Assembly: GCF_020621385.1 (NCBI RefSeq)
Contig: NZ_JAESVA010000003.1
Location: 1 to 64,000 of the forward strand
Length of the DNA stretch: 64,000 nucleotides
Origin: Acidisoma cellulosilyticum
GTDB lineage: Bacteria; Pseudomonadota; Alphaproteobacteria; Acetobacterales; Acetobacteraceae
Direction: 5' to 3'
The notes beneath the pieces were generated by a model. That model had not been told where the DNA came from, ran no database searches, and saw nothing but the letters and a program-made list of their open reading frames with translations. Shown piece after piece: positions 37,714-46,323 of this stretch (within the stretch, counting starts at the first letter, position 1; each line of letters begins with the position of its first letter). A program made the translations under genes and the position numbers.

Positions 37714-39270
37714 TCAGAATTCGAAGCGCGCGGCGGGATCATTCCGCGCCGCCGCTTCGGATCTGAACGCGTTCAATATCCAGGACAGCACCAAACTGAT
37801 CGCCAGATTGGCGATCAGCGCATAGAGCGCGGCATAGCCGGGTGCCAAAAAACCACCGGGCAGATGCAGCGGAAAGATCGCCGATTTGAAGGCGGTCGAT
37901 GCCGCCATCGCCGTGCCGATGACCATGCCGGCCGCCCAGCCCGTCAGCAGCGCGGCCGGTCGCAGGCGAAGCTTTGACAGGCCGAGCATGACCGCCGGCA
38001 GGGTTTGAATGATCCAGATTCCGCCGAGCAGCTGAAACTGAATCGCCGTCGTCGCCGGCAGAATGACGATGAAGGCGAGCGCGCCGAGTTTTACGATCAG
38101 CGATACCAACTTGGCCATGCCGGATTCCTGGGCGTCCGTGGCATGCGGCTTGATGAAAGCCTTGTAGATGTCGCGCGTGAAGATATTGGCGGTCGCGATG
38201 GACATGATCGAGGCCGGCACCAGAGCGCCGATGGCGATGGCCGCGAAAGCGATGCCCGCGAACCAGGACGGAAAGGCTGACAGGATCAGCGCCGGCACCG
38301 CGAAATTGCCCTTGTACTGCGCGAAGCCGGCAGCATAGGCTGGGTTCTTCGCGACGCCATAGGCGATCGCCATGAAGCCGAGCAGTGCCAGCAGGCCGAG
38401 CACGAGGGAATAGGCCGGCAGCAAGGCGGCATTACGTTTGATCACGCGCCCGCTGCTGGCCGCCAGGATGCCCGTCATGGAATGCGGATACAGAAACAGC
38501 GCGAGCGCCGAGCCCAAGGCGAGCGTGGCATAGGCGCCGTAGCTGCCAAGGCTATGCGGCCCCGGCACTGGCAGGGTCAGCTTCGCCGCCGGCACGGCTG
38601 CGAAGATCTTGCTCCAACCGCCGAGATGCATCGGGATGACGATCGCGGCGGCAATCACGGTCGCATAGATCAGCAGATCCTTGACCACCGCGATGATCGC
38701 TGGCGCCCGCAGACCGCTGGTATAGGTGAAAGCCGCCAGCACCACGAAGGCGATGAAAAGCGGCATATCGGCCCAGATGCCGCTGCCCTGAAGGCCGAGT
38801 GCGGCGAGCACCACCTGCATGCCGACCAATTGCAGCGCGATATAGGGCATGGTTGCCAGAATGCCGGTAAGTGCGAGCGCGACCGACAGCGAGCGGCTTT
38901 CGAACCGGCCGCGAACGAATTCCGGCGCCGTCAGATAACCGTGGCGTTTGCAGACCCGCCACAGGCGCGGAAAAAAGGCGAACAGGATCGGATAGATGAT
39001 GATCGTATAGGGCACGGCGAAGAACCCAACCGCACCCGCGCCGAAGACCAGTGCCGGCACGGCCACGAATGTATAGGCCGTATAGAGATCGCCGCCGAGC
39101 AGGAACCAGGAAATCCAGGTGCCGAAGCGCCGGCCGCCCAGACCCCATTCATGCAGCGTATCCAGATCGCCACGCCGCCATCGCGCCGCCAGGAAGCCGA
39201 GCACGGTGACAAAGACGAAAAGGGCCAGGAAAACCGCGAGTGCGACAGGTTGCAGAGCAAGGGGCGTCAT
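37714..39270 (-). CDS. Sodium:solute symporter family protein, MctP-like monocarboxylate permease
   Basis: 518 residues with about 13 hydrophobic segments and the sodium/solute symporter signature regions (GGRRFGTWISWFLLGGDLYTAYTF near residues 45-68; GALVPASIMSIATANIFTRDIY). The nearest described relative by style is MctP of Rhizobium, which takes up lactate, pyruvate and alanine; that substrate is inferred. Its ATG overlaps the stop of the small DUF3311 gene, and this pair is commonly found together. Confidence 0.85.
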   Translation of the reverse strand: MTPLALQPVALAVFLALFVFVTVLGFLAARWRRGDLDTLHEWGLGGRRFGTWISWFLLGGDLYTAYTFVAVPALVFGAGAVGFFAVPYTIIIYPILFAFFPRLWRVCKRHGYLTAPEFVRGRFESRSLSVALALTGILATMPYIALQLVGMQVVLAALGLQGSGIWADMPLFIAFVVLAAFTYTSGLRAPAIIAVVKDLLIYATVIAAAIVIPMHLGGWSKIFAAVPAAKLTLPVPGPHSLGSYGAYATLALGSALALFLYPHSMTGILAASSGRVIKRNAALLPAYSLVLGLLALLGFMAIAYGVAKNPAYAAGFAQYKGNFAVPALILSAFPSWFAGIAFAAIAIGALVPASIMSIATANIFTRDIYKAFIKPHATDAQESGMAKLVSLIVKLGALAFIVILPATTAIQFQLLGGIWIIQTLPAVMLGLSKLRLRPAALLTGWAAGMVIGTAMAASTAFKSAIFPLHLPGGFLAPGYAALYALIANLAISLVLSWILNAFRSEAAARNDPAARFEF

Positions 39271-39494
39271 TACGCGTCATCTCCCGCATCGGCCGCTTTT
39301 CCCTCAATGAGGAAGACAAAACCGACGATGACCGAGCACAGGATGACCCACAGCATCTGGTACCAGTAGAAGAACGGAAATCCCCACAGGCTGGGGCCAG
39401 CGCGGTTGAAACAGCCGACCGCCACCACGGCGAGGATGGGCAGGATCAGAAGGACGCGCCAAAGACTGGCGCGTCGGCGGGCGGGTTGGGGCAT
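39270..39494 (-). CDS. DUF3311 small membrane protein
   Basis: 74 residues with two membrane segments (about 13-27 and 46-63) separated by NRAGPSLWGFPFFYWYQMLW. This is the DUF3311 family, small partners encoded directly upstream of SSS-family permeases, as here (1-base overlap, TAATG). A role as an accessory subunit of the symporter is likely but unproven. Confidence 0.8.
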   Translation of the reverse strand: MPQPARRRASLWRVLLILPILAVVAVGCFNRAGPSLWGFPFFYWYQMLWVILCSVIVGFVFLIEGKAADAGDDA

Positions 39495-39579
39495 GACGTC
39501 CTCCGGTTACACCCCGTTTCGGGCGCTGTCCTTCCCTACCAATCCGTCATCTCTCGGGCAATTGCTTGAATACCAAGCG

Positions 39580-40938
39580 TTACTTGGTTGGCGGCACCCC
39601 GGCCGCCGCCAGGGCCGCTGCCTGACGCTCGGCGAGCGCGTCGATATCGAACCCCGCCGTGACCTCCTTATAAAGGTGGCTCCAGTTCAGCTCCGCCTTC
39701 AGACGCAGGAAGACGCTGCCCAGGCCCACGGCCGAGCGGTCCATCAACACGAATTCGCGCGGCGGACGTACCCCGCCGATGCTCTTGAGACCCGAATGGA
39801 CCTCCTCCGCGACGGAGCGACCGAACTGACCGTCCGGCGTGTCCTGAATCCGGCGAACCCGGTCATCCAGCAGTGGCTCATACAGAAAACGAGCCCAACC
39901 GTTGAGAACGGAGGCCATTTCCGGCGTGACATCCGCGAAGCCCCAATTGCGATAGGCCTCGGCCGCTCTGCCGTCATCGCCGTCGCGCACGGCTTCGAAG
40001 AGATCGATCACGCCCCGCACGAAGCTCGGCGGAAAGACACGGATGGCGCCGAAATCGAGCAGATTGACGCCGCCGTCCGGCCGCATCTGGTAATTGCCGA
40101 GATGCGGGTCGCCGTGGATCACGCCGTAGCGGTAGAAAGGCACATACCAGGCCCGGAACAAGGCCTCCGCCACACGATTGCGCGCTTCCAGCGGCGGCTC
40201 CGTATCCAGCCAACGCTGCAGGGCACTGCCGTCCAGCCAGGTCATGGTGAGGAGGCGGTCCGTGGTCAGCGCGGCAATCGGCGTCGGCACATGCACGTCC
40301 GGAACATTGGCCAGCATCGCCTGATAGAGCCGCATCTGGGCGGCTTCACGCTCATAGTCCAGCTCTTCCCGCAGCCGCTCGGACAATTCCTTGTAGATCT
40401 CATCATGCTGGATGGCGTTGTCCATGCGATGATAGATCGCCATGGCGATCTTGAGCTGGCGCAGGTCGGCTTCCACCGTGCTCGGCATATCCGGATATTG
40501 CAGCTTGCAGGCGACCGTCTGCCCGTCAGGCAGCACGGCCTTGTGGACCTGTCCCAGACTGGCCGCGGCCGCCGCCTCCTGGCTGAAGCTTTGGAAACGG
40601 GATTGCCACTCGGGCCCGAGTTCGCCCGCCATGCGGCGGCGAACGAAGGGCCAGCCCATCGACGGCGCATTCGCCTGCAATTCCGACAGTTCTGCCGCAT
40701 ATTCCGGCGGCAGAGCGTCAGGGATCGTGGTCAAAATCTGCGCCACCTTCATGAGCGGGCCTTTCAGCCCGCCCAGAACCTGACGCAGATCCTCGGCATG
40801 GGCGGCGCGGTCCGTCTTGAAGCCAAAGACACGCTCCCCCGCGACCCGGGCGGCGATGCCGCCGACCGCCCCGGAGGTGCGGGCAAAGCGCCGCACGCTG
40901 CCGAAAAAACTGGCTTCGTCGCGCCCTTTATCCGCCAT
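39580..40938 (-). CDS. ABC1/UbiB-family atypical kinase-like protein
   Basis: 452 residues of the ABC1 (ADCK/UbiB) family: a KxAQ-type motif (GPLMKVAQ), the Ala-rich loop AAAASLGQVHKA, the lysine in ACKLQYP, and HGDPHLGN plus LLDFGAIR in the catalytic loops. Relatives (UbiB, Coq8) support ubiquinone synthesis as ATPases rather than protein kinases. No C-terminal membrane segments are seen, so it is a soluble relative and not UbiB itself. It follows the M3 peptidase by 5 bp. Confidence 0.85.
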   Translation of the reverse strand: MADKGRDEASFFGSVRRFARTSGAVGGIAARVAGERVFGFKTDRAAHAEDLRQVLGGLKGPLMKVAQILTTIPDALPPEYAAELSELQANAPSMGWPFVRRRMAGELGPEWQSRFQSFSQEAAAAASLGQVHKAVLPDGQTVACKLQYPDMPSTVEADLRQLKIAMAIYHRMDNAIQHDEIYKELSERLREELDYEREAAQMRLYQAMLANVPDVHVPTPIAALTTDRLLTMTWLDGSALQRWLDTEPPLEARNRVAEALFRAWYVPFYRYGVIHGDPHLGNYQMRPDGGVNLLDFGAIRVFPPSFVRGVIDLFEAVRDGDDGRAAEAYRNWGFADVTPEMASVLNGWARFLYEPLLDDRVRRIQDTPDGQFGRSVAEEVHSGLKSIGGVRPPREFVLMDRSAVGLGSVFLRLKAELNWSHLYKEVTAGFDIDALAERQAAALAAAGVPPTK

Positions 40939-40943
40939 GCGTC

Positions 40944-42797
40944 TTAGGCCCCCTGGCCGGAAGCGGCGGGTGTTCCGGCCGCTTCCAGCTCATCGATAAA
41001 GCCGGCCAGCACGTCGAGTCCCCTTGTCCAGAAGGCCGGGTCAGCCGCATTCAGCCCGAAGGGTGCCAGCAATTCCTTGTGCCGCTTGGTGCCGCCGGCC
41101 CGCAGCATATCCAGGTATTTTTCCTGAAAGCGCGGATGGCCGGCCGCGAATTCCGCATAAAGCGCATTCACCAGACAATCGCCGAAAGCATAGGCATAGA
41201 CATAGAAGGGCGAATGAATGAAGTGCGGAATGTAAGCCCAGTAGGCGGCATAATCGGGTGTGAACTCAAATGCCGGACCAAGGCTGGCGGTCTGCACATC
41301 CATCCAGATTTCGCCCAGCCGCTCCGGCAGCAATTCGCCGCCGCGACGCTCGGCATGGACCTTCGTCTCGAACTGATAGAAGGCGATCTGGCGTACCACC
41401 GTGTTGAGCATGTCCTCAACCTTGGAGGCCAGCATGATGCGGCGGCGGGCGGGATCGGTCTCGGCGTCCAGAATGGCGCGGAAGGTCAGCATCTCACCGA
41501 ACACACTTGCCGTCTCAGCCAGCGTCAGCGGCGTGCCGGAGCGAAGATAGCCCTGCGCCTCGCCGGCCAGGACCTGATGCACGCCATGGCCGAGTTCATG
41601 GGCGAGCGTCATCACGTCGCGCGTGCGGCCGTGGTAGTTCATCAAGATATAAGGATGAGCGGAGGGCACGGTCGGATGCGCGAAGGCGCCGCCGGACTTG
41701 CCCGGACGCAGCCCGGCATCGATCCAGGGCCGGTCGAAGAAACGCTGGCCGACTTCGGCCAAGACCGGACTGAAGGCGCCATAGGCCGAGAGAACGCGGC
41801 TCTGCGCATCGGCCCAGGTGATTTTCTGGTCGCTGTCCGCCGGCAGGGGCGCATTGCGGTCCCAATGCTGCAACTTGGGCAGCCCCAGCCAATCGGCTTT
41901 CAGGCTGTAATAACGGTGCGAGAGGGGGCCGTAATTGGCGGTCACCGCCGAGACCAGCGCGTCGACGACCTCGTCTTCCACCATATTGGAGCGATTGCGG
42001 TAGCTCGCCGGCGTCGGATAATGGCGCCAACGGTCGATCGTCTCCTTATCCTTGGCCAAGGTATTGGTGATGAGCGAAAAGAGCCGGATATTCTCGGCAA
42101 AGGTCTCGCTGATCCCGCCGGCGGCAGCCTTGCGCGTCTCCCGATCACGGTCGGAGAGCCGGTTCAGCGCATCGCTGACGGTCAGGCTCTCATCCGCGAC
42201 AGAGACGCGCAGACCGGCCATGGTCTCATCGAACAGGCGGCTCCAGGCGCTGGCGCCCGTCACCTCCTTTTCGTGCAATAGCTGCTCGATGTCGTCGGAC
42301 AGCTGGTGCGGCTTGAAGATGCGCAGATCATCAAGCCAGGATTTCCACGCGCCCAGCGCAGGCTCCGCCATTTTGGCGGTCAGCGCCTGCTCATCCAGGC
42401 AGTTGAGTTCGAGGGTAAAGAAGAGGAGATCGGTCGAGATCTCCGTCACCTTTTCGCTCATCGACTGGTAGAAACGGCTGATCTTGGCGTCCGAGCTGTC
42501 GCTGCTGAACAGAAGCTGGGCATAGGACATGATCCGGCCCAGCACCTCCTCGATCGCCTCATATTGCTGCAGCACGCCCGCCAGAGCCACCGCTGAAAGC
42601 CCGTCGAGCTTGCCCGCATGGGCAGCCCGAAAAGCAGCGGCGCGGCTTTTGCTCTCCTCCAAATCGCGAAGCAGAGCGGGGCTGTCCACACCATCATAGA
42701 GGTCCGCCAGGTCCCAGGCCGGCAGAAGCGGCCCCTGAACCGGAGCACCGCCAGAGGCGGGGCCGTCCGGCATGCAGACCATCTCACGTCGAACCAT
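40944..42797 (-). CDS. pepF: M3-family oligoendopeptidase F-like peptidase
   Basis: 617 residues. The zinc site HELGH lies in LAHELGHGVHQ, with the third ligand Glu in LAETASVFGEM; PepF-type N-terminal helical domains precede it. It cleaves short peptides in the cytoplasm. Start at 42797 has GGGAG 10 bp upstream; the frame is open 26 codons more. It lies 108 bp downstream of the rpfF-like gene on the same strand, possibly in the same transcript. Confidence 0.9.
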   Translation of the reverse strand: MVRREMVCMPDGPASGGAPVQGPLLPAWDLADLYDGVDSPALLRDLEESKSRAAAFRAAHAGKLDGLSAVALAGVLQQYEAIEEVLGRIMSYAQLLFSSDSSDAKISRFYQSMSEKVTEISTDLLFFTLELNCLDEQALTAKMAEPALGAWKSWLDDLRIFKPHQLSDDIEQLLHEKEVTGASAWSRLFDETMAGLRVSVADESLTVSDALNRLSDRDRETRKAAAGGISETFAENIRLFSLITNTLAKDKETIDRWRHYPTPASYRNRSNMVEDEVVDALVSAVTANYGPLSHRYYSLKADWLGLPKLQHWDRNAPLPADSDQKITWADAQSRVLSAYGAFSPVLAEVGQRFFDRPWIDAGLRPGKSGGAFAHPTVPSAHPYILMNYHGRTRDVMTLAHELGHGVHQVLAGEAQGYLRSGTPLTLAETASVFGEMLTFRAILDAETDPARRRIMLASKVEDMLNTVVRQIAFYQFETKVHAERRGGELLPERLGEIWMDVQTASLGPAFEFTPDYAAYWAYIPHFIHSPFYVYAYAFGDCLVNALYAEFAAGHPRFQEKYLDMLRAGGTKRHKELLAPFGLNAADPAFWTRGLDVLAGFIDELEAAGTPAASGQGA

Positions 42798-42905
42798 AGC
42801 GATTGATCTCCCGTCTATCCCATAGCAGTCTAGGGCAAGGCTCGGGCGGCTCAAAATCCGATGCCCAGACCTCACCCACCCCGACGCCCCTATGGTCCCG
42901 CCCTT

Positions 42906-43841
42906 TCATTCGGCGGCAAGACGTGTCTCTGCGCCGCTGCCATGCCGGCGGGTCTGTGCGCGCACCAGCCGTCCCATCCGACGCAGGTCGGCGTCATCGA
43001 GCTTCATCGCCGCGTCGACCCAGACATCGACGACGTCGATCAGTTCCTCGCGCGTCAGGGCATGGACGCGGTGGCGCGCCTGCAGCACGGCCTGATGGGC
43101 GTTGAAGCGACGGTCCAGCCTGGCGAGGTATTCGCGCACCGCGACCTCTCCCTCGCCGTCCTCCACCAGCATATCGACCAGACCCATCTCGTAGAGTTCG
43201 GCCGCCGAATAGACCTTGCCGCTCAGGATGATCCGCTCGGCGCGGACCGCATCCAGCCGGCGGGACAGCAAAGAATAGGCGCCCATCCCCGGGAAGAGGT
43301 TAAAGAGCACTTCGGGCAGACCAAAGGTCGCGCTGCGTTCGGCGACGATATGGTGGCAGGACAAAGCCGCCTCGAACCCGCCACCCAGAGCCGCACCTTG
43401 GACCAGAGCGACGGTCGTCACGCGCTGCCCATAGCCGATGGCATTATGATAGACGACGTCGACGCAAGCATGCGCATAGGCACGAAGCGCCGCTTTGTCT
43501 CCGGCGCGGATCTTGGCACCGAAGAGATCGAGATCACCGCCAAGATTGAACGTGCCGGCGACGCGCGATCCCACGACGAAATAGCGAAAGGGTTCGCCAA
43601 CAGCCGTGGCTAGAGCAATATCATTCTGCATACGACCCAAGTCGCGCAACAATTCCGGCGTATAGCTCGGACGTCCTTCGGGGCGCATATAGCAAAAAAG
43701 CGCCTTCGCTGCGGAATCAAGTTCCAGCTGAATGGTGGGATAGTAGCTTGCGGTCAAAGCGGACAAGGCCTCGGCCGCGACGGACGCCGACATTTCAGCA
43801 GGCGACGTGACAAGACCGAGTGATGGATTGACAAAGGTCAT
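42906..43841 (-). CDS. rpfF: RpfF-like DSF synthase (crotonase superfamily)
   Basis: 311 residues with AGGAG 6 bp before the ATG at 43841. The match to RpfF runs through the enzyme core: FNLGGDLDLF, AYAHACVDVVYH, ALVQGAALGGGFEAALS, and GLPEVLFNLFPGMGAYSLLSRR. The catalytic pair Glu157 (GGGFEAAL) and Glu177 (LPEVLF) are 20 residues apart, the spacing of Glu141/Glu161 in Xanthomonas RpfF. RpfF turns acyl-carrier-protein-bound 3-hydroxy acids into cis-2-enoic fatty-acid signals (DSF family). It is divergent from a receiver-EAL protein and an RpfC-like kinase, which strongly supports a signalling role over fatty-acid degradation. The exact acyl chain is not predictable. Confidence 0.85.
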   Translation of the reverse strand: MTFVNPSLGLVTSPAEMSASVAAEALSALTASYYPTIQLELDSAAKALFCYMRPEGRPSYTPELLRDLGRMQNDIALATAVGEPFRYFVVGSRVAGTFNLGGDLDLFGAKIRAGDKAALRAYAHACVDVVYHNAIGYGQRVTTVALVQGAALGGGFEAALSCHHIVAERSATFGLPEVLFNLFPGMGAYSLLSRRLDAVRAERIILSGKVYSAAELYEMGLVDMLVEDGEGEVAVREYLARLDRRFNAHQAVLQARHRVHALTREELIDVVDVWVDAAMKLDDADLRRMGRLVRAQTRRHGSGAETRLAAE

Positions 43842-44107
43842 AGTGAACTCCTGTGAGCGCGCGAGCAGGCCGCGCCGCCCGATCGATCGGGACCATCCCA
43901 ATTCTCGTCGGACGCTCTATTTTTCACAGGTTTTACGGAAGGAGCAGTAAGTTTCCTGCACTCATGGAAAATTGTTCGACCCGAACGGGCTGCCCGCGCC
44001 CGGATCATTCAGGCTGCTTGGAAAAATGACGCTTCCACTATAGGTTTGTGACCGTTTTTGAGATTCGGCTATCCCGGCCGAGACAAGTCGCGTCTATCGA
44101 GGATTAT
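43842..44107. promoter_or_regulatory. Divergent control region between rpfF-like and REC-EAL genes
   Basis: This 266-bp gap holds the promoters for both arms. A perfect 14-bp palindrome CCCGATCGATCGGG (43878-43891) sits 37 bp upstream of the rpfF-like start, and 43920-43970 is markedly richer in A and T than the surroundings. On the plus strand the REC-EAL gene has GAGG 5 bp before its start. No clear sigma-70 boxes could be fixed by eye. Confidence 0.4.
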
Positions 44108-46231
44108 ATGGCATTTGTCGTCATCGTCGATGATCGCGCTACGAACCGCAGCATCTTTTCGCGGCTCGCCAGCTTTTTGGACGATAACATCGAAGTCGAA
44201 GCCTTCGCGACGCCTGACCCGGCGCTGAAGGCGATCAGCAGCAAGATGCCGGACCTTGTCATTACCGACTACAAGATGCCGCAAATGACAGGGGCCGCCT
44301 TCACTCAGCAAATCCGATCCCTGCCGAACGGCGTCGATGTCCCCATTATTGTTATCACAGCCTATGATGATCGCGCATTTCGCCTTGAAGCTTTGGAAGC
44401 CGGCGCGACCGACTTCGTGCAGACGCCCATCGATCATCAGGAGTTTATTACCCGCGCCCGCAACCTGCTGAAAATCGGATCGCGCCAGAAGCAAATTCGT
44501 ATTCGGGCCAATGCTTTGGCCGAGGAATTGGCCGGCATAGAACAAGAGCGGCAGGAGTTGCTGCGCAATAGCCGCGATCGGCTGGCGCAAGTGATCGACA
44601 CCGTGCCGGCCATGGTCAGCGCCTATGATCGACGCGGCGATTGTATTTTTGCCAATGCCGAACACATTACAATTTTTGGGGATGACGACGGCAATCACAC
44701 CGCCTCGATGCGGTCGCGTCAATTGGACGCGCGGGTTTTTGCAAACGGCCTGCCGCTGCCCGCTTTCGAAGAAGAGATCATCGACCCGACGGGCATCCGA
44801 CGGGTATTTCTGACCAGCAAAGCGCCGCTCAAATCCGTCGAGAACGATGTCACCGGCGTGTTGACGACGTCGCTGGACATCACCGAACGCAAGCGCGCCG
44901 AAGACCATCTGCATTACGTGGCGCATCATGATGCCCTCACGCAATTGCCGAACCGGCATGCCCTGACGCTACGTCTGGAGGAAGCCATCGCCCGGAGCAG
45001 CGATCGGCTTGTCTTCGCCTTGCATTTTTTAAATCTCGACCGGTTTAAAAGCGTCAGTCATGCTTTCGGCTATGATAACGGAGACCATTTGCTGAGTGCG
45101 GTCGCCAAAAGGATGCAGACCTTCCTCACCAACGGCGAGATTCTGGCAAGGATTGGCGCCGATGAGTTTGGCATTCTGCAAATCGGCCTTGCGGTGGATA
45201 ATGCATCCGACGTCGCGTTTACCGTTGCTGAATCGATACGAAAAAGCTTTGAGATGCCCTTTCCCATTGCCGGGCAGAGCATTCATACCAGCGTCAGCAT
45301 CGGCACGGCTCTTTTTCCGCAAGATGGATCCACGCCGAGCGCATTGATGCAGCACGCGGACCTTGCCATGTATCGCGCCAAGTCGCTGGGGCGGAACCGC
45401 ATCTATCGTTTCGAGCCGACCTTGCAATCCGCTGTGCGGAAATCCGCCCAGCTTGAGATAGACCTTCGGGCGGGGCTGAGGCGCAACGAACTCGTGATGC
45501 ACTACCAGCCGCAAATCGATGCGCGCAGCCAGCGCATGGTGGGCGTGGAAGCCCTTCTACGCTGGGGCCCGGATGCCCATACGCTGATCTACCCCGATCA
45601 TTTCCTGCCTGTCGCCGAAGAGGCCGGGCTGATGACCGAAATTAATTTATGGGTTCTCGACGCGGCCTGCCGGCAGGCCGCCGAATGGGAAAAGAAAGGC
45701 CTCGCCATTCGCGTTGGCATTAATCTTTCGGCCTCATTGTTCCGCAGCAATGACGTGGCCGAACTGGTCAGGGCCGCCATCGCGCGCTCCGGCGTCTCGC
45801 CTCGGCTGATCGATCTTGAGCTGACCGAAACCACCCTGCTGGAAGATCACGAGGCTGCCCGCCGGCAGATTATGACCTTGCAGCAGCAAGGCGTCACGTT
45901 CTGCGTCGATGACTTCGGAACCGGCTATGCTTCCTTCGACTATATCGAGCGCCTGCGCGTCGACGGCCTCAAGATCGACCAGGGATTTGTCCATAGCATT
46001 CCGTCCCGCCCCGAGGGGATCGCCATCGCCCGTGCCATTATCGGTCTCGGCCGGGGCCTCGGTCTCAGGATCATCGCGGAGGGCGTGGAAACGCCCCAAC
46101 AAATGGCAGTCCTGCGCGACGAGGGTTGCGACGAACTCCAAGGCTATCTTTTCAGCCGGGCTTTGCCCCCATCCGAGCTTGAGACGTTTTATGCGTCTCA
46201 TTTTGTTGGCAGGATGGCCGGCTCCGGCTAG
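44108..46231 (+). CDS. RpfG-like receiver fused to PAS-GADEF-EAL (c-di-GMP phosphodiesterase)
   Basis: 707 residues. A receiver (1-125) has acidic residues DD and phospho-site Asp54 (VITDYKMP). Its sequence ITAYDDRAFRLEALEAGATDF resembles the receiver of RpfG, but the conserved Lys of receivers is Thr106 (VQTPID). A linker helix and PAS domain (about 155-260) follow, then a GGDEF domain whose site reads GADEF (350-354) and whose LNLDRFK lacks the usual first Asp, so cyclase activity is doubtful. The EAL domain (about 450-700) is intact: EALLR, NLS, ELTET, DDFGTGY, KID, EGVET, QGYLFS. It should degrade c-di-GMP. The gene lies 92 bp before the RpfC-like kinase and is its likely phosphorelay target. 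Confidence 0.85.
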   Translation: MAFVVIVDDRATNRSIFSRLASFLDDNIEVEAFATPDPALKAISSKMPDLVITDYKMPQMTGAAFTQQIRSLPNGVDVPIIVITAYDDRAFRLEALEAGATDFVQTPIDHQEFITRARNLLKIGSRQKQIRIRANALAEELAGIEQERQELLRNSRDRLAQVIDTVPAMVSAYDRRGDCIFANAEHITIFGDDDGNHTASMRSRQLDARVFANGLPLPAFEEEIIDPTGIRRVFLTSKAPLKSVENDVTGVLTTSLDITERKRAEDHLHYVAHHDALTQLPNRHALTLRLEEAIARSSDRLVFALHFLNLDRFKSVSHAFGYDNGDHLLSAVAKRMQTFLTNGEILARIGADEFGILQIGLAVDNASDVAFTVAESIRKSFEMPFPIAGQSIHTSVSIGTALFPQDGSTPSALMQHADLAMYRAKSLGRNRIYRFEPTLQSAVRKSAQLEIDLRAGLRRNELVMHYQPQIDARSQRMVGVEALLRWGPDAHTLIYPDHFLPVAEEAGLMTEINLWVLDAACRQAAEWEKKGLAIRVGINLSASLFRSNDVAELVRAAIARSGVSPRLIDLELTETTLLEDHEAARRQIMTLQQQGVTFCVDDFGTGYASFDYIERLRVDGLKIDQGFVHSIPSRPEGIAIARAIIGLGRGLGLRIIAEGVETPQQMAVLRDEGCDELQGYLFSRALPPSELETFYASHFVGRMAGSG

Positions 46232-46323
46232 TTTGCCTGGTCTCGGCAAGATCGGCCTAAGAAAACCATTCAAGACCGGGCGGGAAGATGCTGTAACGCG
46301 CGCCCAGTCTGAGTGCCAGAGCC

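Noticed and set aside
42906-43841. Ordinary enoyl-CoA hydratase for beta-oxidation
   Set aside because: Sequence around both catalytic glutamates and the genomic partners match RpfF instead; no other beta-oxidation gene is nearby.
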